NCBI GenBank assembly: GCA_963821275.1
Contig: CAWGDF010000011.1
Location: forward strand, 62,001 to 126,000
DNA: 64,000 nucleotides
Direction: 5' to 3'
Origin: JACVRW01 sp963821275
GTDB lineage: Bacteria; Actinomycetota; Thermoleophilia; Solirubrobacterales; Thermoleophilaceae
The number at the start of each line of letters is the position of its first letter. The first letter of the stretch is position 1. The notes below the pieces were generated by a model, which was given only the letters and a program-made list of their open reading frames with translations, did not search any database and was not told the DNA's origin. Made by a program: the position numbers and the translations under genes. This document shows positions 7,711 through 16,896 of the stretch, piece by piece.

Positions 7711-8345
7711 CTAGACGGGAACTGCCGCCGCAGGGCCTTCCGGCAGAGCCGAGCGGAGCTGTCTGCGGGAGCTGATCCCGAGCTTTAGAAAGACCTTGCG
7801 CAGGTGCCACTCGACCGTGCGCGGGCTGAGGAACAGCTGGGCGGCGATCTCCGCGTTCGTGAGCCTCTCGGCCGCAAGGCGGGCGATCTGGGCCTCCTGT
7901 GGGGTCAGCTCATCCCGCGTTTCGACGCCGCGCTTCCGCACCGTCTCTCCGGTGGCCTTCAGCTCGCGCTCGGCACGCTCCGCGAATGGCTCCGCTCCCA
8001 TCTCCGCGAAGGCGTCGTGCGCTGAGCGCAGCAGCTCGCGGGCATCGACGCGGCGATTCTGGCGGCGCAGCCACTCGCCGTAGAGCAGCGGGCGCGCGCG
8101 GACTCGACGCCCAAGCGGCTCTCGGCCAGGAGCGAGACGGCCTCACCGTAGAGCGCGTCGGCGTCGTCCCCTTCGCTGATGAGGGCGCGCGAGCGCGCCT
8201 CGACGCCGCGCGCCCAGGCCGTGGCGTTCGCCCCCGTCTTCTCGCAGAGCGCGTCGACCGCCCGGCGCGCCAGATCGGGCTCGTCGCAACGAACCGCGGC
8301 ATCCACCAGCTCCGGCAACGCTGTCAGATAGGGTCGCCACCTGCA
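7711..8345 (-). pseudogene. C-terminal fragment of a LuxR-family (LAL/MalT-type) regulator
   Basis: The end of the reading contains LTPQEAQIARLAAERLTNAE, then SPRTVEWHLRKVFLKLGISSRRQLRSAL, a complete LuxR/NarL helix-turn-helix. Upstream, in a different frame from about 8100, sequence such as LPELVDAAVRCDEPDLARRA and EARSRALISEGDDADALYGE is the helical repeat region of large AAA-type LuxR regulators. The ATPase domain (about 700 residues) is missing. Sequence before 8345 belongs to a SnoaL-like gene on the other strand. Truncation and the frame break mark this as a remnant. Confidence 0.7.
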
Positions 8346-8355
8346 TCGGCCACCC

Positions 8356-8742
8356 GTGCTGCAGCGCGATCCGGATGTGCGCCCGGAGGGTGTGGTGGCC
8401 GAGTGCCAGCGCGCGCTCGCGGCCGGCGACGTCGACGCCATCATGGCGACGTTCGAACCGGACGGCTATGCCCGCGAGCCCGCCGGTCGCGAGTTCGTCC
8501 ACCGAGGCCGCGATGACCTGCATGCCTTGTACGAGTGGTTCTTCTCGAACGGCGGCGGTATCGAGCTGGAGCACTGCGCGCTCGTCCACGACGGCCGCGC
8601 GTGCGCGCTCGAGTACAACGTCGTCAGGTGGGGTCAAACGGAGCTGCCGCCGGAAGCGGGCGTGGCCGTCTACGTTCAGGGCGAGAGCAGCAAGATCGCC
8701 GCCGCGCGCATCTACGACGACGCCGACCCGCCGCTCAGCTGA
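8356..8742 (+). CDS. SnoaL-like/NTF2-fold protein
   Basis: This protein of about 128 residues has the SnoaL pattern: ALAAGDVDAIMATFEPDGYA near the start and GGIELEHCALVHDGRACALE plus GVAVYVQGESSKIAAARIYD in the C-terminal strands. NTF2-fold proteins of this kind act as polyketide cyclases, isomerases or ligand-binding proteins, and no substrate can be assigned. The first residues may come from fusion to the neighbouring regulator fragment, so the native start is uncertain; the family core begins near VVAECQRAL. Its last 8 bases overlap the end of the convergent SDR gene. Confidence 0.75.
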   Translation: MLQRDPDVRPEGVVAECQRALAAGDVDAIMATFEPDGYAREPAGREFVHRGRDDLHALYEWFFSNGGGIELEHCALVHDGRACALEYNVVRWGQTELPPEAGVAVYVQGESSKIAAARIYDDADPPLS

Positions 8743-9493
8743 TCAACTGCTGACCGCCGTCGATGTCGTAGGTCCCACCGGTCAGCGCCGTGTTGGTCAT
8801 GAGGTGGATGGCGAGCGCGGCCACATCCTCCGGTCCGACGACGCGTCGGATCGGCAGCGTTTCGCGGAGCTCGGCGCGCCGGGCGTCGAGCTGATCGCCG
8901 AGGAGTCTCGCCGACAGATCCGTGTCCACGAACCCGGCGGCGATCAGGTTGACGCGGATCGGCGCGATCTCGAGCGCAAGACCGGCCGTCAGTGCGCGCT
9001 CCGCCGCGGTCAGCGCGTTGTAGAGCGACAGGCCGGGAGCGAAGGCGCGACCGCCCGTGCCGCCCATGAACAGCAGCGAGCCTCCCGCGCGCACCTTGCC
9101 GGCGGCGATGCGGCAGAGCTGCATCGGCAGCCACAGGTGGTCCTCGGCTATCCCGCGCGCCTGAGCGAAATCCATCTCCGCAAGGGGCGCGTAGTAGGAG
9201 CCGCCGGCCGTGACGAGCATGTGGTCCACAGGCTTCGGCAGGCCGTCGACGAATCGCTCCAAGGTGTCGAAGTCGCGCGCGTCGAACGCTGCCGTGCTCA
9301 GTGCGCCCACCTGCTCCGCGGCGCGCTCCAAGCGCTCGGGGGTGCGGCCGGTCAGGATTACGTCCGCCCCGTTCGCGCGCGCCAGCCGCGCTGTCTCGAG
9401 GCCGATGCCGGCACTGCCGCCGATCAGGACGACCGTCTGCCCCTGAAGCCGCGCTTCACGCCGGGGTGGAGACGTGCTGACTGCTGTCCTCAC
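8735..9493 (-). CDS. Short-chain dehydrogenase/reductase (SDR) family oxidoreductase
   Basis: This 252-residue protein has a classical SDR Rossmann fold. VVLIGGSAGIGLETARLARA carries the GxxxGxG nucleotide motif, LVTAGGS matches the NAG-type segment, and IRVNLIAAGFVDTDL is the PG-type region. At the active site the tyrosine sits in SLYNALTAAERAL, where YxxxK should be, so the usual lysine is a threonine. It may be a non-canonical or atypical reductase. GTG at 9491-9493 is preceded by AGGAGGAACC, a strong ribosome-binding site. It is the last gene of the peroxiredoxin-VOC-mini-ORF-SDR run. Confidence 0.85.
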   Translation of the reverse strand: MRTAVSTSPPRREARLQGQTVVLIGGSAGIGLETARLARANGADVILTGRTPERLERAAEQVGALSTAAFDARDFDTLERFVDGLPKPVDHMLVTAGGSYYAPLAEMDFAQARGIAEDHLWLPMQLCRIAAGKVRAGGSLLFMGGTGGRAFAPGLSLYNALTAAERALTAGLALEIAPIRVNLIAAGFVDTDLSARLLGDQLDARRAELRETLPIRRVVGPEDVAALAIHLMTNTALTGGTYDIDGGQQLIS

Positions 9494-9593
9494 GGTTCCT
9501 CCTGATCTCGCTCGGGAACGGCCTGATCGTGTCGCGCAGCACCTCGAGCGGCACCGCGGCACGGATGACGATGACGTCGTAGTCGGCGCTCAC
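9456..9593 (-). pseudogene. 45-codon internally deleted pyridine nucleotide-disulfide oxidoreductase
   Basis: GTG at 9591-9593 opens VSADYDVIVI, the FAD-binding beta strand that starts dihydrolipoamide dehydrogenase-type enzymes. The next residues are IRAAVPLEVLRDTIRPFPSE, which resembles the very C-terminal segment of the same family (IRAEVPLEVLRDTIQPFPTF). About 430 residues between are absent. The start overlaps the VOC stop as GTGA, so translational coupling survives. The 3' end overlaps the SDR start. It appears to be a deletion remnant whose flanking operon structure was preserved. Confidence 0.55.
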
Positions 9594-10258
9594 GTCGGCA
9601 GCTCCTCGCCGGTCTGCTCGGCCACCATGTACTGCGCGTACCAGACCGGCCATTTCTCGTCGTACTCGCCGGTTCGCTTCTCGTGCTCGCCGTGCGCGGT
9701 GGCCGCGCGTATCAGCGCCTCCTGCAGGTGGGGGGCGGAGTCGAACGTCGCTCCGGTCACCCGTCCCGGGAGCCGCGTGTTGATCTCCTGGAGCATCCAG
9801 CCGTTGCCGTCCGGATCGCTGAACGAGGCGAACGACCCGTAGTCCGCATGGTCCGGAGCCAGGCCCGCAACGCGAGCCTCGGTTCCGGCATGGTGGAAGA
9901 CTCCGCCCACGTCGTGGAAAACCTCGCTCACGTCGGCGCCGCCAGCGACGAGCTCCGCCCGAGCCGCCTCGATGTCGGAGACGGTGAGCTGGAGAGCGTC
10001 GACCGAGCCCGGCTCGGCGGATGTGACGCCAGTGCCGAAGATGATGGACGCGTGCGACCCGGGCGGCGTGAGCTGGACGACACGGAAATCCTCGCCCGTC
10101 GCGAAGTCGGCGTCCAGCCGCCATCCCAGTCGCTCGTAGAAGCTCTTAGCACGATCGACATCGGAGACGGGTAGCACCACCACCTCGAGCTTCAGGCCCG
10201 ACGTCGCGTCGCGCGGACTCTCGGTCGCGCCTTCACCGCTCACATCGACGCTGCTCAT
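9590..10258 (-). CDS. VOC (glyoxalase/bleomycin resistance) family protein
   Basis: This 222-residue protein has one VOC module at about residues 25-150. LEVVVLPVSDVDRAKSFYER is the first beta-alpha-beta unit, LQLTVSDIEAARAELVAGGA the second, and YGSFASFSDPDGNGWMLQEI the metal-ligand strand. A 60-residue tail (EKRTGEYDEKWPVWYAQYMV) follows that is common in actinobacterial homologues. The family covers glyoxalases, dioxygenases and resistance proteins, so the substrate is open. ATG at 10256-10258 overlaps the peroxiredoxin stop (ATGA), and its own stop overlaps the mini-ORF start, giving a coupled operon. Confidence 0.85.
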   Translation of the reverse strand: MSSVDVSGEGATESPRDATSGLKLEVVVLPVSDVDRAKSFYERLGWRLDADFATGEDFRVVQLTPPGSHASIIFGTGVTSAEPGSVDALQLTVSDIEAARAELVAGGADVSEVFHDVGGVFHHAGTEARVAGLAPDHADYGSFASFSDPDGNGWMLQEINTRLPGRVTGATFDSAPHLQEALIRAATAHGEHEKRTGEYDEKWPVWYAQYMVAEQTGEELPT

Positions 10259-10650
10259 GTCGACTCCGATCGGTTGAGGATTGCCTCGGTGCGTTCCGCG
10301 CCCCACTTGTTCCAGCCATGGAACGGCGAGACGTCGCGCGCGTCCCACGCCTCGCGGAGCCCAGGGGCACTGAGGTCCCACTGCGCACCGACCGAAGCGC
10401 GGAACTCCTGAAGCGCGTGATGGTCGTCGGTCGCGATCGTCGCGATCTGGGTGTAGGCCACCGCGATCTTCGGATGGAACGCGGCGAGCTCGAGGTGCTG
10501 CTGGTGCTCCTTCGGGCAGTAGTGCCCGCGCGCGAGCGTGAGGATCAGGGGGTCGTCGCCCTGGAGCTCGCTCAGCTTTCGCGCCACCTTCGTGTGATCC
10601 GGCAGCTCGTAGTCCGGGAACGTACCGCCCGGGACGATGTCAGGGCGCAT
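10255..10650 (-). CDS. Peroxiredoxin-like redoxin protein with central deletion
   Basis: The first 90 residues are a normal AhpC/TSA-type redoxin start: YELPDHTKVARKLSELQGDD, then LTLARGHYCPKEHQQHLELA, which holds the cysteine at the peroxidatic position, and IATIATDDHHALQEFRASVG. After GAQW the protein jumps to DLSAPGLREAWDARDVSPFHG, which in homologues lies near the C-terminus. About 60-70 residues of the thioredoxin fold, including the cis-Pro region, are absent without loss of frame, giving 131 instead of about 200 residues. It is probably non-functional. Its stop overlaps the VOC start. Confidence 0.7.
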   Translation of the reverse strand: MRPDIVPGGTFPDYELPDHTKVARKLSELQGDDPLILTLARGHYCPKEHQQHLELAAFHPKIAVAYTQIATIATDDHHALQEFRASVGAQWDLSAPGLREAWDARDVSPFHGWNKWGAERTEAILNRSEST

Positions 10651-10882
10651 CGTGGCTACCTCCGCTCGTCGATGGGCTTGCTCAGGCTCGGCGTGCTGCC
10701 GATTCTCTCACCCTCGCGCAAGCCGACGTGAACTTCTTGGGCGGCGCCGGCGAGGCCGACTCAGGCGGGTGCCGAGTGCGAAGATCCAGATCCACTGATC
10801 CATCGTCACTCCAGTCCGTCGGGTGCGGGGCGGGGATTGGCCCGCTGTCCTCTGACCGACTAACCCCAGCAAGGAGCACAAG

Positions 10883-11350
10883 ATGGCCACGATCCGCCTG
10901 CACGAGACGACCACTTCGACGCCCGAGCAGTTCCTCGCCGGGCTCACCGACTTCGGTCCGGGCCGGTCGAAGCTCTTTGGCCGGAGCGGCGACGACTACC
11001 TCAAGGTGCATGAGGAGGGACCGAACGAAGCTGACGTCACGGAGGGCTCGGGCGGCATCTGGGAGCGCCTGCACTACGACTGGTCCGATCCCAACCGCGT
11101 CGTCATGACGACCACCGACTCCAACACCTGGGGCGGTAACTCCGGCCACACCTACACCTTCACGCGGCGCCCCGACGGGACGACCGACGTGGACGTCGTC
11201 GTCGTGCGCGACGGCAAGAACATCAAGGGGCGCGCGGTCGGCCTCGTGCTCGGGATCGCCGGCAAGCGCGTACTGGGCAAGGAGCTGGCAAAAACCGCCA
11301 AGGCCATCGAGGCGCGGAACGAGGGGACGAGCGCAGCCGAGGTCACGTAG
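10883..11350 (+). CDS. SRPBCC (START/polyketide cyclase-like) family protein
   Basis: This 155-residue protein opens MATIRLHETTTSTPEQFLAG and shows the helix-grip layout: a strand, two short helices, then strands IWERLHYDWSDPNRVVMTTT and YTFTRRPDGTTDVDVVVVRD, and a long C-terminal helix. SRPBCC proteins bind hydrophobic ligands in a deep pocket. No catalytic motif identifies a reaction. ATG follows the ribosome-binding sequence AGCAAGGAGCACAAG. It is divergent from the peroxiredoxin operon across about 230 bases that should hold both promoters. Confidence 0.75.
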   Translation: MATIRLHETTTSTPEQFLAGLTDFGPGRSKLFGRSGDDYLKVHEEGPNEADVTEGSGGIWERLHYDWSDPNRVVMTTTDSNTWGGNSGHTYTFTRRPDGTTDVDVVVVRDGKNIKGRAVGLVLGIAGKRVLGKELAKTAKAIEARNEGTSAAEVT

Positions 11351-11589
11351 CCGTCTCGGCGGCCGCGACCGCCACCAGCACAGCCGTCGACGGCGATCCC
11401 GGCAAGCATCGTGCGCCCGACCCCCGCCCAGGAACAGGACCTGCGCGAGCTGGAATAGCGCCGGCCCGCCGAAGGTGAGTATCGGGAACGCCAGCGTCAC
11501 ATCGTCGCCGGGATGGACGTGACCCGCGGCCTAACGGGGATTAGCTGGCGCCCTGGGCCCAAAGCGGTCATCGCGCGGGGAGGTCGCGC

Positions 11590-12492
11590 GTGTCTTCGGC
11601 GAATGGCTATCACTACTCGGCCATGAGCCACCACGCAGGCGCGCTCGCCTCGGCTGAGGAGCAGGTCGCGGCCGTGCGCGACGATCCGGCGGCGCGTCTT
11701 GCATTGATGGCGCGCTTGTTCCACGGGCCGACGGGCCGAGCACCTCGACAGCTGCCGTTTCGACGGGCGGCATTGTCGTTCATGCGCTGGCAGGCGCGCC
11801 GCGGGGTGCTCAATCCGCTCGACGCGTCGCCGCCCGGCAGCGTGTGGTGGCGGGCGGTCAACGAGCGACTGCTGCGGGACGGATGCGAAACGGTCGCGCT
11901 CCTCGGTGGGTTGGCCGGCGATCCCTCATCACAGGCCGTGCGGCTCTGGCTGGCGTTCAGCGCGAGACCGACGAGGCGCTACTGGTACCGAGCGCACAAT
12001 GCGAGCATCGTGGCCGGATACCTGGAGCACCGGAACCTCGCCGAAACAGAGGGCGCACCGGAGCGCTTTTTCATGAACGTCGCGCTCGCACGTGTGCTGT
12101 ACGCGCACGCACTCGCCGCGGCGCCGCGCCTGGCGCTCGGACGGTTCGCTCCGCTCGGCCGCCTGCTCGGCGACCCCCGGCTCGGTATGACCGGCGTTTT
12201 CCTCTCACTCCGCCGCGTGCTGCCACACCGCTATCCGCTCGCGCTCGACGTTGAGCGCTATATCGCCAACGAGCAGCGTCTTGGCCGGATGCTCGACTAC
12301 GCGGTGATCGTGCCGCGGCTGCAACGCCTGTACGAGTGGTCGGCCGAGGAGCTCGGCGAACCACGCCTGCTCGAGCTGGTTCGCGACGGCAACCCGATCT
12401 ACGCCTGGCCCTTCGAGCAGCGACACGTATGGCGCACTCCGCACATGCCGTTCGCAGCCCGGCTACTTGAACGCGTCACACGCGACCGCTGA
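11590..12492 (+). CDS. Conserved hypothetical protein, about 300 aa
   Basis: The reading frame is intact, with normal actinobacterial codon bias, strongly basic and helical. Recognisable stretches such as RAALSFMRWQARRGVLNPLD, WLAFSARPTRRYWYRAHNAS and PHRYPLALDVERYIANEQRL look structured, but I cannot place them in a named family. There is no signal peptide or transmembrane helix. The start may be GTG at 11590 or ATG at 11623. About 240 bases upstream on the minus strand hold a short hydrophobic reading too short to assign. Confidence 0.65.
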   Translation: MSSANGYHYSAMSHHAGALASAEEQVAAVRDDPAARLALMARLFHGPTGRAPRQLPFRRAALSFMRWQARRGVLNPLDASPPGSVWWRAVNERLLRDGCETVALLGGLAGDPSSQAVRLWLAFSARPTRRYWYRAHNASIVAGYLEHRNLAETEGAPERFFMNVALARVLYAHALAAAPRLALGRFAPLGRLLGDPRLGMTGVFLSLRRVLPHRYPLALDVERYIANEQRLGRMLDYAVIVPRLQRLYEWSAEELGEPRLLELVRDGNPIYAWPFEQRHVWRTPHMPFAARLLERVTRDR

Positions 12493-12645
12493 AGGTCGCC
12501 AACCGGATAAGCCCGGAGGTCGGGCAACGCCCGCTCATTGACAACCTGCATCGTCCCGGGGCGCGGCGGCGCCGACGACGACTTCGAGAATCTCGACCTC
12601 GATGAGACCAGCGCGCCGGCGCCGGCCGGGTCTCAGCCGTAGCCG

Positions 12646-13775
12646 GTGACAGCGACCGGCGGGTCCTATCCTGGTGCCGTGGCCCAAAGGGACACCCTCG
12701 ATCCGGAGCCGTGGGGAGAGGACCCGAAGCTCGTCGAGCTCCTCGGTGCGCAGGGGGCGACGCAGTTTCAAGCCCTGTTCGACGGCTTCCCCGAGGCGGT
12801 GGGGGTCTTGTGGGCGGTGCGCGACGACGACGGGCGCATCGTCGATTTCACCTTCGGCTACGGCAATCCCTCGATGCTGCGCTCCTTCCGGGTGCCACCG
12901 ACGACGCGTGGTCGCTACACGCTGCTGGAGGCACTGCCGTGGGTGCGCGGGGGTCGCACCTTCGACGCCTTCGTAAGGGTGTGCGACTCCGGTGAGTCGT
13001 GGGTCCAGGAGATCATCTACGACATGCCCTTCGGGGAGGGCTACGTGTTGGGGACCTTCGTTCACCGCACCGCGAAGCTCGGCGACGGGCTGGTCAACTT
13101 CCTCACAGACGTGACCGAGCAGCGGCGCACGGAGGCCGAGCTGCGCAGCTACGCCGACGTCGTCGCGCACGACCTGAGCGAGCCGATCGCGGGCATCGAG
13201 CTGTTGGTCAGGCTGCTCGAGCGGCGCGCCGAGGAGCCGCCGTCGGCCGATGTGCTGCGCCGGCTGCGGGCGAGCACCGAGCGGGCGCGGGACCTGATCG
13301 ACGGTGTGCTCGTTACGCACGGGCCGGCGAGCTGAGCGTCGAGCGGGTCGCGCTGGGGCGGCTGGTTGCCGAAGTCGCTGGGGACCTGGGCCCTAGTCTG
13401 GAGGCGGCAGGCGCGACGCTCGAGATCGGCGAGCTGCCGGAGGTCGAGGGAGACCCCAGGCAGCTGCGCCGCGTGCTGCAAAACCTGCTCGGCAATGCGC
13501 TCAAGTTCCGCGGCGAGGCGCCGCCGCGGGTCGAGCTCTCGGCACTGCGCGACAGCCACGATTGGGTCGTGACCGTGCGTGACAACGGAGTCGGAGTCGA
13601 CCCCGACCAGGCGAGCCGGATCTTCGGGATGTTCGCCCGTGCGAACAGCGAGGCAGACGGCGTCGGCATCGGCTTGGCGGTTTGCCGCCGCATTATCGAG
13701 GCTCACGGCGGGCGCATCTGGGTCGAGGCCGCCGACGGCGGCGGCAGCGCCTTTCGCTTCACGATGCCCTGTTGA
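12646..13775 (+). CDS. PAS-domain sensor histidine kinase, one-base frame shift
   Basis: Residues about 35-165 form a PAS sensor domain (FQALFDGFPEAVGVLWAVRD, then VNFLTDVTEQRRTEAELRSY). The HisKA box follows as YADVVAHDLSEPIAGIELLV with the phosphoacceptor His. In the next frame come the HATPase_c N box LQNLLGNALKF, the D box VRDNGVGVD and the GVGIGLAVCRRIIEAHGGRI G box. The frame changes at about 13310, where DGVL should continue RYARAGEL; one missing C explains it. The kinase would be soluble, as no membrane segment is seen, and has no adjacent regulator. Start is GTG at 12646 or 12679. Confidence 0.75.
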
Positions 13776-14093
13776 GCTGCTCTCAGGCGTCGTCTCTCCT
13801 CGAGAGCGGCGCTCTCATCAAGCCGGGTGCGGCGCGGTTATGGCCGCGCGGACGGCCGCAATCAACGCAATTCGGTCGGTGGCCAGTTCGCCGGACGCGT
13901 GGGCGAGTGCGCGGGTTGGGTCGATCGCGTCGACGGGAGCCGGCCCCAGTCCCACATGTGGCGGATGCTCAGGGCATTCGCGAATGCACCTCTCAGGTCG
14001 GACGCGAGGGCGTGCGAGCTCCTACCAGGGTCGAAGGCGAGGTTCAGCCGCCGGGGCGATGACTGCGACGCCGTCGGGGTCGATCCTCTGGTC
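13776..14093. other. Intergenic region before the ABC/two-component operon
   Basis: These 318 bases show no convincing coding signal on either strand. The promoter of the downstream ABC transporter and two-component operon is expected here, but no clear -10/-35 pair stands out. Confidence 0.4.
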
Positions 14094-15012
14094 ATGACGA
14101 ACGAATCGACAGAGGCCGCGATCACGGTCGAGGGCCTGACGAAGCGATACGGCGAGCTGGTGGCGGTCGACGACCTGTCGTTCAGCGTGCGCTCGGGTTC
14201 GGTGACCGGCTTCCTGGGACCGAACGGAGCGGGCAAGACGACGGCGCTGAAGGCGATCGTCGGGATCGCCCGCCCGACTGCCGGTCGCGCGCTGATCAAC
14301 GGCACGCCCGTCGAGGCCGCGCACCCCGACGCGCGCGTGCTCGGCGTCTACATCGAGCCGACCGGCGCCCATCCCGGCCGCTCGGCGCGCAACCACCTGC
14401 GCTCGCTCGCGGCGCTGGCCGGCCTGCCGGCCGGCCGCGTCGACGAGGTGCTCGGGACGTCGGGCTCGAGGAGGCGGCCGACCGCCGCGTGGGGACGTAC
14501 TCGACGGGCATGCGCCAGCGGCTCGGGCTCGCGTCGGCCCTGCTCGGCGACCCGGACGATCCTGGTGCTCGACGAGCCGCTCAACGGCCTCGACCCGCAG
14601 GGCATCCGCTGGCTGCGCACCTTCCTTCGCGAGCGGGCCGCGGCCGGCGGCACGGTGCTGCTGTCGAGCCACGTCCTGACGGAGGCGGCCCAGACGGTCG
14701 ACGACGTCGTCGTGATCCACAAGGGCCGGCTCGTGTATCGAAGGCGCGATCGGCGAGCTGACGCGGCTCGGCGTGGCCGCCGTGGTCGTGCGCACGCCGA
14801 CGCCCGAGCGGCTCGCCGCCGCCGCGCGCCACGCCGGCGGGCGGGTGCAGCTTCAGAGCGGCGGCGACGGGTGCTGATCGAGGGGATGGACGCGGCGCAG
14901 GTGGGTGAGCTCGCGCACGGCGAGCGCGTCATCCTGCACGAGCTCGTCGTCCGAGGGCGCCTCGCTCGAGCAGGTGTTCTTCAGCCTGACCGAGGAAGTG
15001 GAGGCGGCATGA
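14094..15012 (+). CDS. ABC-2 type exporter ATP-binding protein, several frame shifts
   Basis: ATG at 14094 opens MTNESTEAAITVEGLTKRYG. The order is Walker A (GFLGPNGAGKTT), the signature region (GTYSTGMRQRLGLASALLGD, one frame over), Walker B (ILVLDEPLNGLDPQG) and the H-loop (VLLSSHVLTEA), then a C-terminal dimer region ending in LEQVFFSLTEEVEAA. Frame changes lie near 14455, 14555, 14737 and 14870. The order and conservation of motifs show one normal gene of about 305 codons. Its stop overlaps the permease start as ATGA. Together they form an exporter of drug- or bacitracin-like type. Confidence 0.8.
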
Positions 15013-15733
15013 CCACGCTGATCAGAGGTGAGCTCATCAAGGCCACCACGACGCGAACCATCTTCGCCTACGCCGCGATGGCGGTGGTGCTGGCGGTCGG
15101 GCAGGTGCTGGTGACGATCCTGCCGGCATCGAGCGACCTGATGTCGCTGGCCGACAAGAAGGAGGCGCTCGCCGGGCTGCCGCTCGCTGCTGCTGCTGCT
15201 CGGGATCGTCGGGGCCGCCGGCGAGTACCGGCACCGGACGGCCGCGCCGGCCGTCGCTCGTCGCCGGCCGCGACGGAGGGTTCATGCTCCTCGCGCGCGC
15301 GGGCGCCTACGCCATCGCGGGCGTGGCCGTCGCCGCGCTGGCAACGGTCGATCACGCTCGCGGTCGGCCTGCCGCTGCTGGCGGGCGAGTCCGGCACGGC
15401 GCTGGCCGCCGGCGACGTCGCGCTCGTCGCCGGCGGGAGCCTGCTGGCCGCGGCGCTGTCGGCGATCTTCGGCGTCGCGCTCGGCGCACTGGTTCGCAAC
15501 CAGGTGGCCGCCGTAACGGGGACGCTGGTCGTGATCTTCGTCGTGCTGCCGCTCGTCCAGGCGCTCAGCCCGACGGCCCTCGACCTGACGCCGTTCGGCG
15601 CCGCGCAGGGCGTCGCCGGGAGCACGCTGGCGACGCTGTCGATGGGCCGCGGCGGGCGTGGTCGCTCGTCGGCTGGACGCTGCTGGCGCTGATCGCCGCG
15701 GTCGTCGCGGAGAGGCGGCGCGACATCGCATGA
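15009..15733 (+). CDS. ABC-2 type transporter permease, frame shifted
   Basis: It starts MTTLIRGELIKATTTRTIFA and has a first transmembrane segment AAMAVVLAVGQVLVTIL. Further hydrophobic segments follow in alternating frames: AYAIAGVAVAALAT, AALSAIFGVALGALVRNQVA, LVVIFVVLPLVQALSP and LVGWTLLALIAAVVAERRRD. The layout of about six segments is typical of ABC-2 permeases paired with a single ATPase. Frame changes lie near 15185-15225, 15348 and 15655. Both ends overlap their neighbours by ATGA, confirming the operon. Confidence 0.75.
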
Positions 15734-16896
15734 CCCCGCGCGCGAGCCGCCGCACGACGCGCGCCGGCCGCTCGGCCGGCGCGCGTGGGCGTTCGACGGC
15801 GCGCTGGCGCTCGCCGCGGCGGCCGCCGAGGTGGGACAGGTGTTCGGCTTCGACCGTTCCCCACCCCCGGTGGCGGTCGGGCTGGCGTTCCTGGCCGGGG
15901 CCGTCCTCGTCTGGCGCCGCCGCGCAGCCGCTCGTGACCCTCGGCGTATCGCTCGCCGCCGTGCTCGGCGTGACGATCGCGGGCGCGTCCCCGCTCGGAC
16001 TGGCGCCGCTGATCGCGCTGTACACCGTAGCCGCGAGTGTGCGAGCGGCGCGTTTCCCTCGCCGCCCTCGCGCTCACGGTCCCGATCGCGTTCGTCACGA
16101 GCGTGGCCAGTCCCGTCGGACGAGCAACTCATCGACCCGGTCCTCGCCGTGGTGTGCTCCGCCGCCGCCTGGGGGCTGGGCGTCTATGTCGAGACGCGGC
16201 GGGAGTATCGGCGCGAGCTGGAGCGGCGGGCGGCGCTGCTCGAGCGCGAGCGCGACCAGCTGGCCCGGATCGCCGCGCACGAGGAGCGCGCGTCGATCGC
16301 CCGCGAGCTGCACGACATCGTGGCGCACTCGGTCAGCGTGATGCTGGTCGGCGTGCGCGGCGCGCGCGACGTGCTGCGCAGCGATCCCGACGTCGCGGAC
16401 GCGACGCTCGGGAAGGTCGAGACGAGCGCCGAGCAGAGCCTCGCCGAGCTGCAGACGGATCCTCGCGCTGCTGCGCGAGCCGGCGGACGGCGCGGAGTCG
16501 CGTCCGCAGCCGTCGCTCGCGCAGCTCGACCAGCTCGTCGCCGAGTATCGCGACGCGGGGCTCCCGGTGGCGCTGGAACGGATCGGCACGCAGCGACCGC
16601 TGCCGGGCGGCTTCGAGCTCTCGGTCTACCGCATCGTCCAGGAGGCGCTGACGAACGTGCTCAAGCACGCGCACCCCGAGCGGGTCGTCGTGACGCTGGC
16701 CTTCCGCGATTCGCGCCTCGACCTCGAGGTCGTCGACGACGGCTCGCCACAACGCCAGGATGCCGTCGTGCCCGGCCACGGGCTGGTCGGCATGCGCGAG
16801 CGGGTCGCGCTGCTCGGCGGCGAGCTCGAAGCAGGCCACCGGGCGGGCGGCGGCTTTCGCGTCGCGGCGCGGCTGCCGGTCGGAGGTGACGCGTGA
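15730..16896 (+). CDS. DesK/NarX-type sensor histidine kinase (HisKA_3), frame shifted
   Basis: The N-terminal half holds several hydrophobic segments (GLAFLAGAVLVW, VTLGVSLAAVLGVTIAG, SLAALALTVPIAFVTSVAS, VLAVVCSAAAWGLGVYV). Then come a coiled coil, ERASIARELHDIVAHSVSVM (HisKA_3 with the phospho-His) and an HATPase domain (VYRIVQEALTNVLKHAHPER, GHGLVGMRERVALLGGEL). At least five single-base frame changes occur between 15740 and 16460, while the C-terminal 110 residues are in one frame. The stop overlaps the response regulator start. This four-gene arrangement matches sensor-controlled ABC exporters. Confidence 0.8.

Noticed and set aside
11400..11500. Minus-strand hydrophobic reading resembling the end of a low-temperature-requirement A type membrane protein
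   Set aside because: About 30 residues only, with no start and no flanking similarity.
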